Numbered from the stretch's first letter, positions 17,030-25,002 are shown. The stretch is DNA of 25,286 bases from CAZEAN01 sp964510225 (GCA_964510225.1 CAZEAN010000084.1:1-25286), one strand, 5' to 3'. Numbers and translations are program-made. Notes: generated from the letters alone by a model not told the origin.

Positions 17030-18904
17030 ATGATCGGCATGTCGACGCTCCGCGTCTTCCTCACCTCGATCTCCCTTGGCCTTCTTCTCCTGACCCTGCC
17101 CACGCAAGCTGTTGGGATCCAAGAAGATGCAGCTCCGGAGACTGTCCCGACTTACGTTGATCTCCGACCAATCTTCCGGGCGCATTGCGAAGGCTGCCAT
17201 AATACAAACGATCCGAAAGGTGGCTTTGATTTATCGCGATTCGATGCGATCGAAGCAGGTTCCACAAACGGGCCAGTAGTGGAGCCGGGAGAGCCCGAAG
17301 AGAGTTGGCTTTACCTCTTGGTCTCCCACCAAGAAGAGCCAACCATGCCCCCCGATTCGGACCCGATACCGAACGACGAGATCGAACTCATCCGGCGCTG
17401 GATTGCGGCGGGCTTGCCAGAGACATCGGCTGACGTCGAACTGACAGCGGCACCGATGGTTGAATCAAAACCGCGTACCCTCCCTCCTGCAGTAGCAGCC
17501 GTGCTTGGGCCTAAGTCGACAGCTGCACCGACCACGGCAACAAAACCGCCTCTAACCTCGGCCGCGACTCCTAACGCTCTCCGACGTCCACTCACGACCC
17601 TCGATATCAATCCAAGCGGACCTCAAGTAGCGCTCCCTGGCCGAATGAATGTGGTTCTCGCTGACCTGAATACGCTTGAACCTGTTGCGTCCCTGCCGTT
17701 TCCTGAGGGTGATCCGTATGTCATCCGTTTTGCCGACCAAGGAGATCGACTGCTCGCCGGTGGTGGCATTCCAGCGGATTCAGGTCGAGTCGTGATCTGG
17801 GATCTGGATTCGAGAAAACGCTTAATCGAAGTCGGAGATAAATCTGATGCCGTGATCGCTGCCGACCTAAGTTCGGATGGTCGCCTCGTGGCGCTCAGTA
17901 GTACGGATCGTGTTGCCGAGGTTTATGACGCTGTTACAGGTGCTCCGCGCGGAACACTTCGGGGCCATCCTGACTGGGTGACCTCGATCGCGTTCAGCCC
18001 TGAAAGTCTGTTGCTTGCCACGGGCGATCGCAATGGTGGGATCTCGGTCTGGGTCGCGGAAACGCTCGAACCCTTTGATTCGTTCGACGCTCACGACGGC
18101 CCGATTACGTCGCTTGACTGGCAGAGCGACGGCGATCTGTTGGGATCCGCCAGCGATGATGGTCACGTGATTCTCTGGGATCTCCACACGGGTAGCATCG
18201 CTCACGAATGGGTTGCCCATGAATCTGGAGTTCGTGCGGTACGGTTCCTGTCAGACGGTCGGTTGATTACAGGTGGTCGAGACGGGACTGTCAAGCTCTG
18301 GAGCGAAGATGGAACCGATCTGAGGACACTCGGTGAGTTTGAAGACGAGATAGTGGCTGCTGCGATTGGAAACGGTGGGAACACGCTGGTTGTGGGAGAT
18401 TGGACCAGTCAAATCCAAACGCGACGTCTCGACGGAACAGAATTGGCCAGCCTAAGTCCACCACCGATCGTTGACGTCATTCGAAACGAATCTGAGGCTA
18501 AGCCTGAGGTCCCGTTGGTTGCGCTGGCGATGCCCGATCCTGCTCCAGTACCGCCGGTCGCCTCCAACGCAGCCACTCCACCAACCCTGGAAGCCAAAGT
18601 CGACCAATTGGCTGACCAAGTCCGTCGGATGTCCGAAACCCTCGCTCGGATCGAGGCACAGAGGGGGCAAATTGACGATCGGTCTCAGCGACGTCAGACC
18701 AACCGTGCAACAAGTGCGGAACGAATTAGAGAACTCGATGAGTTGGTGACATTGAGTCGAGTCTTGGCCGACCGTCTTCGTTCTTTCGACGGCGGTGTTT
18801 CGGCAGATCCCGGGATTCGGGAGGCTACGCTCCAACTAGACGAGCTATCGAGGATGCTCCGGAGCAAGAGACGCGAGGCTCGATCCGACCAAAGACGCGA
18901 CTAA
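17030..18904 (+). CDS. Exported cytochrome c / WD40 / coiled-coil protein
   Basis: The 624-residue product has a Sec signal peptide (STLRVFLTSISLGLLLLTLP). A planctomycete-type cytochrome c domain follows, with CEGCH (53-57) inside LRPIFRAHCEGCH and a distal Met in EEPTMPPDSDP as candidate heme ligand. A Pro/Ala/Thr linker (about 145-190) leads to a WD40 propeller (about 190-460), seen from repeats ending in VVIWDLD, ISVWVAE, VILWDLH and VKLWSED. After a Pro-rich linker the last about 100 residues are a charged coiled coil (LEAKVDQLADQVRRM onward). The product is probably periplasmic, with the propeller acting as a protein-interaction platform. It lies 22 bp after the DUF1549/1553 gene and is the last member of this exported operon. 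The second Met (17039) is an alternative start that leaves the signal peptide intact. Confidence 0.9.
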   Translation: MIGMSTLRVFLTSISLGLLLLTLPTQAVGIQEDAAPETVPTYVDLRPIFRAHCEGCHNTNDPKGGFDLSRFDAIEAGSTNGPVVEPGEPEESWLYLLVSHQEEPTMPPDSDPIPNDEIELIRRWIAAGLPETSADVELTAAPMVESKPRTLPPAVAAVLGPKSTAAPTTATKPPLTSAATPNALRRPLTTLDINPSGPQVALPGRMNVVLADLNTLEPVASLPFPEGDPYVIRFADQGDRLLAGGGIPADSGRVVIWDLDSRKRLIEVGDKSDAVIAADLSSDGRLVALSSTDRVAEVYDAVTGAPRGTLRGHPDWVTSIAFSPESLLLATGDRNGGISVWVAETLEPFDSFDAHDGPITSLDWQSDGDLLGSASDDGHVILWDLHTGSIAHEWVAHESGVRAVRFLSDGRLITGGRDGTVKLWSEDGTDLRTLGEFEDEIVAAAIGNGGNTLVVGDWTSQIQTRRLDGTELASLSPPPIVDVIRNESEAKPEVPLVALAMPDPAPVPPVASNAATPPTLEAKVDQLADQVRRMSETLARIEAQRGQIDDRSQRRQTNRATSAERIRELDELVTLSRVLADRLRSFDGGVSADPGIREATLQLDELSRMLRSKRREARSDQRRD

Positions 18905-18955
18905 GAATGGCCTGTCGTTGTCAGATTCGGTCCCTCGATCCACCGGACTGGGTCG

Positions 18956-18983
18956 TTGCATGGCTGTCCAGAGGTCTTATGAT
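18956..18983 (+). promoter_or_regulatory. Candidate promoter for the ADP-ribosylglycohydrolase gene
   Basis: TATGAT (18978-18983, five of six consensus bases) lies 16 bp after TTGCAT (18956-18961, a weak -35). The start codon at 19032 is about 50 bp downstream. It would separate the cassette from the exported-protein operon. Found by eye only. Confidence 0.35.
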
Positions 18984-19031
18984 AATCGGGGTGGGGCGCG
19001 GTCCGACGCTATCCTCTCCGAGACGTCAACA

Positions 19032-19958
19032 ATGGACCTCCAAGATCGCTACCGCGGTAGCTTGTTCGGTCTTGCCGTCGGTGATGCCCTCGGCACGACC
19101 CTTGAGTTTAAGCCTCCTGGTTCATTCGAACCCCTCGTCGCCATGATTGGCGGTGGACCATTCGGTCTGGAACCAGGTGAATGGACCGATGATACGTCGA
19201 TGGCCCTCTGCTTGGCCGCGAGCTTAGTCGAGTCCGGCGACTTCAATCCCATAGATCAACTTGAACGCTATGTGCGCTGGTATCGAGAGGGGTATTTCAG
19301 TAGCCGAGGACGCTGTTTCGACATTGGGAACACAACCGCCCAGGCGCTCATCCGATTTGAACAGACTGGCGAACCGTATTGTGGTTCGACGCATCCTCGG
19401 ACCGCTGGTAACGGTTCAATTATGCGTCTGGCTCCAGTGCCGCTGTTCTTCAGAACTGACCCTCAGAGTGCCATCGAGAGAGCAGGCGAGAGTTCCCGGA
19501 CTACCCATGGTGCTCTGGAAGCGGTCGATGCCTGTCGCTATCTTGCCTCTCTGATACTTGCTGCGCTCAATGGTCTACCCAAAGAAACCTTCTTGACGAA
19601 TCCGGATGTTTTGTTTCCTGGGATCTGGAACAAAACTCCGTTGGCTCCTAACATCGCTAAGATAGCAGCGGGCTCCTTCCGAGATCTCGAGCCTCCTGAA
19701 ATCCGAGGCAGCGGTTATGTGGTCCAGTCCCTCGAAGCAGCACTCTGGGCCTTCAATCGTTCGACTGATTTTCGCGAGGGCGCACTCCTGGCAGTAAACC
19801 TCGGCGACGACGCCGACACCACAGGCGCCGTTTATGGCCAACTTGCAGGAGCCTATTACGGGGCAGGCAGCCTTTTCGACGATTGGGTCGAGCGACTGGC
19901 ACTCCGCTCGACCATCGAGTCGCTCGCGGACCGACTTCTCCAAGCGTCTCAGAGGTAG
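19032..19958 (+). CDS. ADP-ribosylglycohydrolase (DraG/ARH family)
   Basis: The 308-residue protein has the complete DraG/ARH signature set. GSLFGLAVGDALG (9-21) opens the fold. WTDDTSMAL (51-59) supplies metal ligands. TAGNGSIMRLAPV (124-136) and TTHG (157-160) are conserved active-site segments. NLGDDADTTGAVYGQLAGA (256-274) gives the second acidic metal cluster. The family is an all-alpha, two-magnesium hydrolase that removes ADP-ribose from protein side chains or related O-acetyl-ADP-ribose and nucleic-acid adducts; which linkage is cut here cannot be read from sequence. There is no signal peptide, so it is cytoplasmic. The frame is open upstream to an ATG at 18918, but homology begins at MDLQDRYRGSLFG, so 19032 is preferred. 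Its placement directly before a PARP gene makes it the likely eraser for that enzyme. Confidence 0.9.
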   Translation: MDLQDRYRGSLFGLAVGDALGTTLEFKPPGSFEPLVAMIGGGPFGLEPGEWTDDTSMALCLAASLVESGDFNPIDQLERYVRWYREGYFSSRGRCFDIGNTTAQALIRFEQTGEPYCGSTHPRTAGNGSIMRLAPVPLFFRTDPQSAIERAGESSRTTHGALEAVDACRYLASLILAALNGLPKETFLTNPDVLFPGIWNKTPLAPNIAKIAAGSFRDLEPPEIRGSGYVVQSLEAALWAFNRSTDFREGALLAVNLGDDADTTGAVYGQLAGAYYGAGSLFDDWVERLALRSTIESLADRLLQASQR

Positions 19959-19992
19959 ATCAGGGCTGATTCCCTCAACAGTCAATACGCTA

Positions 19993-20020
19993 CTTGACGT
20001 GTTCAAGGGTTCACTATAAG
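19993..20020 (+). promoter_or_regulatory. Candidate PARP-gene promoter with overlapping palindrome
   Basis: TTGACG (19994-19999) and TATAAG (20015-20020) each match five of six consensus bases; the spacer is 15 bp, shorter than the optimum. CTTGA-N5-TCAAG (19993-20007) is an inverted repeat covering the -35 hexamer, where a repressor could act. The PARP start codon lies about 65 bp downstream. Confidence 0.4.
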
Positions 20021-20087
20021 ATTCTCCGGACTTGAAGAGAAGTCGGTAGTAGGGTGACGGGAGTTTCCCAACAACCAGAGAAACACC

Positions 20088-21641
20088 ATGTCAAAAGCAA
20101 AGGCTTGGACATCTGGCGCACCTGGAGAGCCTTCCTTCTCCAAAGATTTTGAGATCAAACGAAAAGCCGTCCTTCAAGTGACGGACATTAAAACCAATCG
20201 CAACAAATATTATGCGATTGAGCTACATAGCGCTGAAAAAGGGAAAAACCGGTTCCGAGTCTACACTCATTACGGACGTACGGATGACCTCGAAACTAAC
20301 CCCGACGCTGGACAAAAGGAATCACGCTACTTCGATTCACTTCCCGAAGCAGAATCTTGCTATCAACAAATCTATCGACAAAAGACCTCTCCGAGTAAAG
20401 GGTACCGGGAGGTTGCACTTGCTTCCAGCAAGATCGGTTCGGCGCGGGCTCGGGGGACGAGTGTCGGAGAAATCGACCCCCAAACACTTGCCCGAATCGC
20501 CGAAGGACAGTCAACCGAGGAGAATGGTGGTGTTGCGACGATTGTCGAGAGCACAGAAGCCAGTGCGGGTGGGAAGTCAAAGGCAAAGTCGGGCAAGAAG
20601 CAAACGGGAATTGACCCAAGGCCTGAGGGCATTCCCAAGACTCCGCTGGTGAGTAAACTTCATCCCGGCGTTCAAGAACTCGTCCGGTACATTTACGACG
20701 AAGCAAAGGGTGCGCTCACCGAAACCGTTTCAGCGAAGATCACCGCGAACGGTATCGAGACTCCTCTGGGAATCCTCACGCTCGGCCAGATCGAGAAGGG
20801 AGAGACAATTCTCAAGGAACTTTATGATCTCTTCCAGAAACGCACATCCAAGAGCCGGACAGAGAAACTCACGAACCTCTCAGGCGAGTTCTACACGGTG
20901 ATCCCGCACCGAATCGGTCGCTCTCGACAAGCGGTCGGGGCTGCCGTCATTGATACTCTCCCTGCGTTCGAGCAGAAACAGCAGACGCTTCAGCTGATGA
21001 AAGACATGCTTCAGGTCAACGGTGAGCAAGGAAGCGTCTTGTATGATTCCAAGGTTGATCAAGAGTACGAAGCGCTTGGGGCCAAGCTCGATTGGCTCGA
21101 TCCAACCGAATCTGAGTTCAAGGAAATCAGTGACTACGTTATCAAGAGTCAATTGAATCGCAGAAGTTTAAAAATAAAGAATCTGTTTCGGATCAGACGC
21201 CATGATGAATGGGAGTCGTACGCGGAATCGATTGGTAATGATCGTCTACTCTTTCACGGCTCGCGGATCTCGAACTGGGTCGGGATTCTTTCTCGGGGGA
21301 TCCTTTTGCCCAAGATTGTCGTCAGCATGGGGGTCCATCGGACCGATGCTGGTTGGCTCGGTCATGGGATTTACTTCGGTGATGCTGCCTGTACGAGCGT
21401 GAGTTACACCACGCCTGGACGTCGGAAAACAAGATTGATGACTGTTGCCCGGGTGGTGTTGGGGAAGATCAAGCAATACCACAAAATCACCTACGGATTA
21501 TCCAAACCCCCCGATGGCTTCGATAGTTGTCACGGAGTCCGACGACAGAAGAAGGTGAAGTCAGAGTTCGACGATGATGAGTTCGTGATCTACGACACGA
21601 ACCAGCAGCGACTGGAGTACTTAGTCGAGTTCAGCTCGTAG
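20088..21641 (+). CDS. Poly(ADP-ribose) polymerase-like protein (WGR, PARP regulatory and PARP catalytic domains)
   Basis: The 517-residue cytoplasmic protein has the eukaryotic PARP1 C-terminal architecture. A WGR-type domain spans about 28-110 (VYTHYGRTDD at 58-67, ending KGYREV). A polar linker with a basic stretch (about 160-172) follows. The PARP alpha-helical regulatory domain is at about 186-312 (PLGILTLGQIEKGE and FYTVIPHRIG). The catalytic domain is at about 318-517. The H-Y-E triad is complete: His390 in LLFHGSR, Tyr429 in GHGIYFGD, and Glu498 in DEFVIYDTNQ. The family transfers ADP-ribose from NAD+ to proteins or nucleic acids, and a glutamate at this site is associated with chain elongation. 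WGR and regulatory domains usually couple catalysis to DNA-end binding. No zinc fingers or BRCT are present. Lower similarity to the surroundings is not evident, so recent transfer cannot be argued. It has its own candidate promoter, and the macro gene follows 30 bp after its stop. Confidence 0.93.
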   Translation: MSKAKAWTSGAPGEPSFSKDFEIKRKAVLQVTDIKTNRNKYYAIELHSAEKGKNRFRVYTHYGRTDDLETNPDAGQKESRYFDSLPEAESCYQQIYRQKTSPSKGYREVALASSKIGSARARGTSVGEIDPQTLARIAEGQSTEENGGVATIVESTEASAGGKSKAKSGKKQTGIDPRPEGIPKTPLVSKLHPGVQELVRYIYDEAKGALTETVSAKITANGIETPLGILTLGQIEKGETILKELYDLFQKRTSKSRTEKLTNLSGEFYTVIPHRIGRSRQAVGAAVIDTLPAFEQKQQTLQLMKDMLQVNGEQGSVLYDSKVDQEYEALGAKLDWLDPTESEFKEISDYVIKSQLNRRSLKIKNLFRIRRHDEWESYAESIGNDRLLFHGSRISNWVGILSRGILLPKIVVSMGVHRTDAGWLGHGIYFGDAACTSVSYTTPGRRKTRLMTVARVVLGKIKQYHKITYGLSKPPDGFDSCHGVRRQKKVKSEFDDDEFVIYDTNQQRLEYLVEFSS

Positions 21642-21657
21642 TCTCGGCGAGAACAAC

Positions 21658-21668
21658 GGAGGGAGGAG
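21658..21668 (+). promoter_or_regulatory. Very strong Shine-Dalgarno site of the macro-domain gene
   Basis: GGAGGGAGGAG precedes the ATG at 21672, with GGAGG five bases before the codon. It is the most purine-rich ribosome-binding site seen in this window and predicts efficient translation. Confidence 0.7.
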
Positions 21669-21671
21669 ACA

Positions 21672-22406
21672 ATGGAGATCCGTGTCGTCCTGGTCGACAT
21701 CAATCCCAAGGTTGTCGCCGCCTGGCGCACCACTTTCGAAGAGAACCCCGAGGTCGAGATTGTTCAGGGGTCAATGCTTGATCAGCGAGTTGACGCTTGG
21801 GTAACCCCAACGAATGCGAAAGCGTCAATGGATGGCGGTCTCGACGGGGTGATCAAGTCACACTTTGGCGCTCAGATCGAACGCGCTGTGAAAGCCGAGA
21901 TTAAGGCCAGGCATGGGGGAAGTCTCCCAATTGGCCAGGCGACCTGTGTCCCCACTGGTGCAGCACGCCCCTCATTCCTGATCTCGACACCGACGATGAT
22001 TCAATCTTCGGACGACATTAGCGAGACACTCAATGTTGCCGCCGCTTGTGCCGCGGCCTTTCAGGCGGTCCATCTTCAGAATGATCGGGCACCGGGAAGC
22101 ATTGGTTCCGTCGCCTTGCCGGGACTCGGGGCGCAAACTGGCCAAGTTCCGGTGGAGATCTGTGCGGATCTCATGTGGACGGGCTACAGCCTTTTCCGAC
22201 GCCAGATTAAGTTCGACAACTTTGAAGAAATGAGGGCCGCATTAGTTGCTGAATTGGGCGACCTCGGTCCCCAAACATCCGGCGGCTCTAAGCCGAAGGC
22301 AACATCCAAGAAGATTGCGGTCAAGAAAGCTAAACCAGCTCCTCCCCCAAATGAACCGGAAACAGCCGCGACACAACCTGTAGATGTTGATTTTGATGAC
22401 TTTTGA
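21672..22406 (+). CDS. Macro-domain protein with basic C-terminal tail
   Basis: Residues 1-198 form a macro (ADP-ribose-binding) domain. VEIVQGSMLD (28-37) and DAWVTPTNAKASMDGGLDGVI (41-61) give the first ligand-binding loop, with Asn48 and the DGGLD element. ALPGLGAQTGQVP (148-160) matches the second, phosphate-binding loop. Where MacroD hydrolases carry a NAANSxxxGGGG loop, this protein has TPTNAKASMDGG, so hydrolase activity is uncertain; it may be a reader or may remove ADP-ribose. The loop style resembles the stand-alone macro proteins of bacteria and phages. After the domain comes a Lys/Ala/Pro tail (about 201-230) and an acidic end, DVDFDDF. The basic tail could bind nucleic acid or polymer. 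It lies 30 bp after the PARP stop, so they are probably co-transcribed, which supports a role in PARP signalling. Confidence 0.88.
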   Translation: MEIRVVLVDINPKVVAAWRTTFEENPEVEIVQGSMLDQRVDAWVTPTNAKASMDGGLDGVIKSHFGAQIERAVKAEIKARHGGSLPIGQATCVPTGAARPSFLISTPTMIQSSDDISETLNVAAACAAAFQAVHLQNDRAPGSIGSVALPGLGAQTGQVPVEICADLMWTGYSLFRRQIKFDNFEEMRAALVAELGDLGPQTSGGSKPKATSKKIAVKKAKPAPPPNEPETAATQPVDVDFDDF

Positions 22407-22452
22407 TTGCTGATCACCTTTTTCCCCACTTGGTTCAAATTGGTCGAGTCCG

Positions 22453-25002
22453 ATGCTTCCTCAACCTATCCGCCTCTACAATCCGAACTTCACGGACCGG
22501 ATCGCGGTGGTGTCAGTGGCCGAGGTCTGGGACCAACCTTCGACGTATCATCTGATGGTCGCCCGAGGGCCGCGTGAAGGAAAACTCGGGAAAGGCGAAC
22601 TGTTTGGACCGTTTCCCATCCTGGAACTTGAAGATCAGTTCGAGATCATTGTCCAGATGCTCCGTGACGAAGGATATGGTGAGTGGGGGGCGACCGATCT
22701 AATCCAACAGCTCAGTGCATTGAGTTCCTCAGCGAGAGCCCGAGCTGCACTTCGACTCGGATGGAAACGAGATCTCGAAGCAGTCGAGCCGTTGATTCGT
22801 GCCCTCCAGAACGCGACGGATGATACTTGTTCGATCATTGATGCCTTAGGTGCGATCGGCGATCCTCGAGCGGTTCCTCTGATTCGACCATTTGCGGAGC
22901 GGAAACTGTTGTCTCGACGTCGTTCCGCAGTCGAAGCGCTCCGTAATGTTGGAGATGAGGCTGTTGTTGCCAATGCAACGGCAACAACTCTGAATCTTCT
23001 ACCACCTTCAATTACGAAGGCCTTGCAAGACCTCGATCCGAGCGAAACAACAGAGTCCTTGTTGAGCCCACTGGTACAGGAACTTCGTGAGATCGATCCC
23101 AAGCTTCGAGGAATTACCCTCGATCGGCTTTACGAGCTGGCAACTCCTGCGAGTGTTGCGGCTGTACATCAAATTCTCAAGGATCAGAATTTCAACAGGC
23201 CCTATGTCTGGCGCTACATCAAAAGTATCTACAAGCGATCGATGCTGCGGCACGATCCGTTAACCTTCGGGATCCTGAGCCACTTGATCGAATCTCGAGG
23301 TCGTAAAACGACTGGAACGTTCGCAAAAATCAAGTCGGGCTACGATGGGGTCGAGCGTTTGACGCCGATCTTTCATCGCAAGACTCGGAACTATCTCAGA
23401 AGACTTGGCTGGCGCTATCTCACTGATCTCGCTCGTTATCGCCCCGAACGGTATGCCATCACAGCGGCTGAAGTGCTCGCTTCGTACAACACTGATGACG
23501 CACGATCCCCCACCAAATTCCGTGGGCCCTTCGCCGATTGTTACCTCTTGAATCGGATCCTCTTCAACCGAAGTGAGCGGTTGGAGCTGAACTACTCGAC
23601 TCTGGTTCATTCGTTCCGTGAACCGTCTGGACCTTCTCTGAACCAATCAATCGATCGCCTAGAAGCTTACCCGGAACTCTGGGACGCCACTCCCTCAGCC
23701 TACATCCACCTCCTCAGTCGAAGCGAGCTTCCGGAGATCATCGGATTTGGGCTTTCAGCCTTAGAGCAGCGGCATCCAGAAGTCATTACGACCGTTGGAA
23801 TTGATGCTCTCTTATCAATTATGAGATCGCCTGATTCGAGGGTCGTTCAGCTCGGGGTAGCTGAGCTACAACGTCGGTTCGATTTGAGTGCTCCGGACCT
23901 CGGGTTAATCGACAATTTGCTCAGCAACACCGCTCCCGATGTTCGTCAACTCGGATACGACTGGCTCCGTCGTTCTGCCGAGCATTGGGTGGGAGACCAG
24001 GATCGGATCCTCCGATACCTCACTTGCAACGATTCTGAAGTTGTTGCAATCGTTTCCGAACGACTGAACGAGGTGCTTCAGTCCGATCCCAGTCTCAGAG
24101 AATCTCTTGCGATCGCTTTCCTGGACCTCTTGCAGCAAGTGGAGTCGGTCCCAGGGTTACATGACACTCTGGCCGAACTCCTCAGCACCTCGATGATAAG
24201 TGAAGTTTCAAGGCTCTTAGATCTGGAATCGATCTTGCACTTGATCATCACCGGAACTATTCCGTGTCAAGTCTTGGCTGCTGGACTGCTGTCTCGGTCA
24301 CCTCAGGCCGCGCTGGACCGCATTGGATTTGTAGGGATCGCCGAGCTTGCCGATCATGAAGTCGGTGCTGTGCGCAGTGCTGCTCTGGACCTCTTAAAGT
24401 ATCGTCTCGACCAACTTCGGAATGATCCTGAGATCCTTTTCCAGTTGGTTGAGAGTCCATGGATTGACACTAGGTCAACGGCGCTCGAGATCATCCAGGG
24501 TGAGCTGGGACCTGAAGTGATCGGAGCTTATGGGCTCATGAATCTGCTTGATTCGACTTATGGGGATGTTCAGAATCTTGGCCGAGCCTTGGTGTTGGAG
24601 CGGCTCGATCTGATCGACATGCCAGTCCTTATTTGCAGACTTGCGGAACACCCCACATCGAACATCCGACACTTTGCCCTTGAATTGGCGGTTGAGCATC
24701 TACCCAACGGAGCCGAACTCCTCGAGCCCCTCGCCTGGTTCTTCCGAGCCGCCGTTCTTACGCTCCGACCAGAACGATCGGTGAAGGAACGGGTCTTCGA
24801 CTTCTTGGTCCGCCGGGGCTTACGTGATTGGCAACAAGCAGAATCGGTGATACCGCTCCTGCTCGACTTTGCCCGCTCGAAGACGCGTTGGGATGCCGAT
24901 CGCGCCTTGGAAGGGCTTACGCGACTTAAGATCGCCTATCCCGAGCTGGCGTTTCCACTGAGCTTCGATCCCGCTCCGGTAGCGAGAGGAGGCTCTCGAT
25001 GA
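22453..25002 (+). CDS. Large HEAT-repeat protein with WGR-like N-terminus
   Basis: This 849-residue cytoplasmic protein consists mainly of alpha-helical repeats. The clearest HEAT repeats are near residues 92-190 (EAVEPLIRALQN, ALGAIGDPRAVPLIRPF, SAVEALRNVGDEA). More diverged repeats run from about 430 to 840, and a basic middle segment (about 250-350) holds KTRNYLRRLGWRYL. Residues 5-76 look like a diverged WGR domain: a strand pair, then MVARGPREGKLG where WGR proteins have W-G-R-x-G, GPFPILELEDQFEIIVQML, and a closing GY at 74-75. That assignment is an inference. Bacterial proteins joining WGR and HEAT repeats (MolR/YehI type) sit with MoxR-AAA, vWA and SWIM proteins. It may be the cassette's scaffold or target-recognition subunit. 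It lies 46 bp after the macro gene. Its stop overlaps the next start (24999-25002). Confidence 0.82.
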   Translation: MLPQPIRLYNPNFTDRIAVVSVAEVWDQPSTYHLMVARGPREGKLGKGELFGPFPILELEDQFEIIVQMLRDEGYGEWGATDLIQQLSALSSSARARAALRLGWKRDLEAVEPLIRALQNATDDTCSIIDALGAIGDPRAVPLIRPFAERKLLSRRRSAVEALRNVGDEAVVANATATTLNLLPPSITKALQDLDPSETTESLLSPLVQELREIDPKLRGITLDRLYELATPASVAAVHQILKDQNFNRPYVWRYIKSIYKRSMLRHDPLTFGILSHLIESRGRKTTGTFAKIKSGYDGVERLTPIFHRKTRNYLRRLGWRYLTDLARYRPERYAITAAEVLASYNTDDARSPTKFRGPFADCYLLNRILFNRSERLELNYSTLVHSFREPSGPSLNQSIDRLEAYPELWDATPSAYIHLLSRSELPEIIGFGLSALEQRHPEVITTVGIDALLSIMRSPDSRVVQLGVAELQRRFDLSAPDLGLIDNLLSNTAPDVRQLGYDWLRRSAEHWVGDQDRILRYLTCNDSEVVAIVSERLNEVLQSDPSLRESLAIAFLDLLQQVESVPGLHDTLAELLSTSMISEVSRLLDLESILHLIITGTIPCQVLAAGLLSRSPQAALDRIGFVGIAELADHEVGAVRSAALDLLKYRLDQLRNDPEILFQLVESPWIDTRSTALEIIQGELGPEVIGAYGLMNLLDSTYGDVQNLGRALVLERLDLIDMPVLICRLAEHPTSNIRHFALELAVEHLPNGAELLEPLAWFFRAAVLTLRPERSVKERVFDFLVRRGLRDWQQAESVIPLLLDFARSKTRWDADRALEGLTRLKIAYPELAFPLSFDPAPVARGGSR
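24983..24998 (+). promoter_or_regulatory. Hairpin presenting the Shine-Dalgarno of the last gene
   Basis: CGAGAG (24983-24988) pairs perfectly with CTCTCG (24993-24998) around a four-base GAGG loop. Together with the stem this gives AGGAGG (24987-24992), six bases before the ATG at 24999. It lies inside the final codons of the HEAT gene, so ribosomes finishing that gene would open it. This implies translational coupling. Confidence 0.5.

Noticed and set aside
18918..19031. 38-codon N-terminal extension of the ADP-ribosylglycohydrolase
   Set aside because: DraG-family similarity begins at MDLQDRYRGSLFG. The extension is Arg/Ser-rich, and the candidate promoter falls inside it.
19032..22406. 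DarT/DarG-type toxin-antitoxin interpretation of the ADP-ribose genes
   Set aside because: The transferase is a PARP1-like enzyme with WGR and regulatory domains, not DarT, and the macro protein lacks a DarG-style C-terminal domain. A defence role stays possible but not as DarTG.
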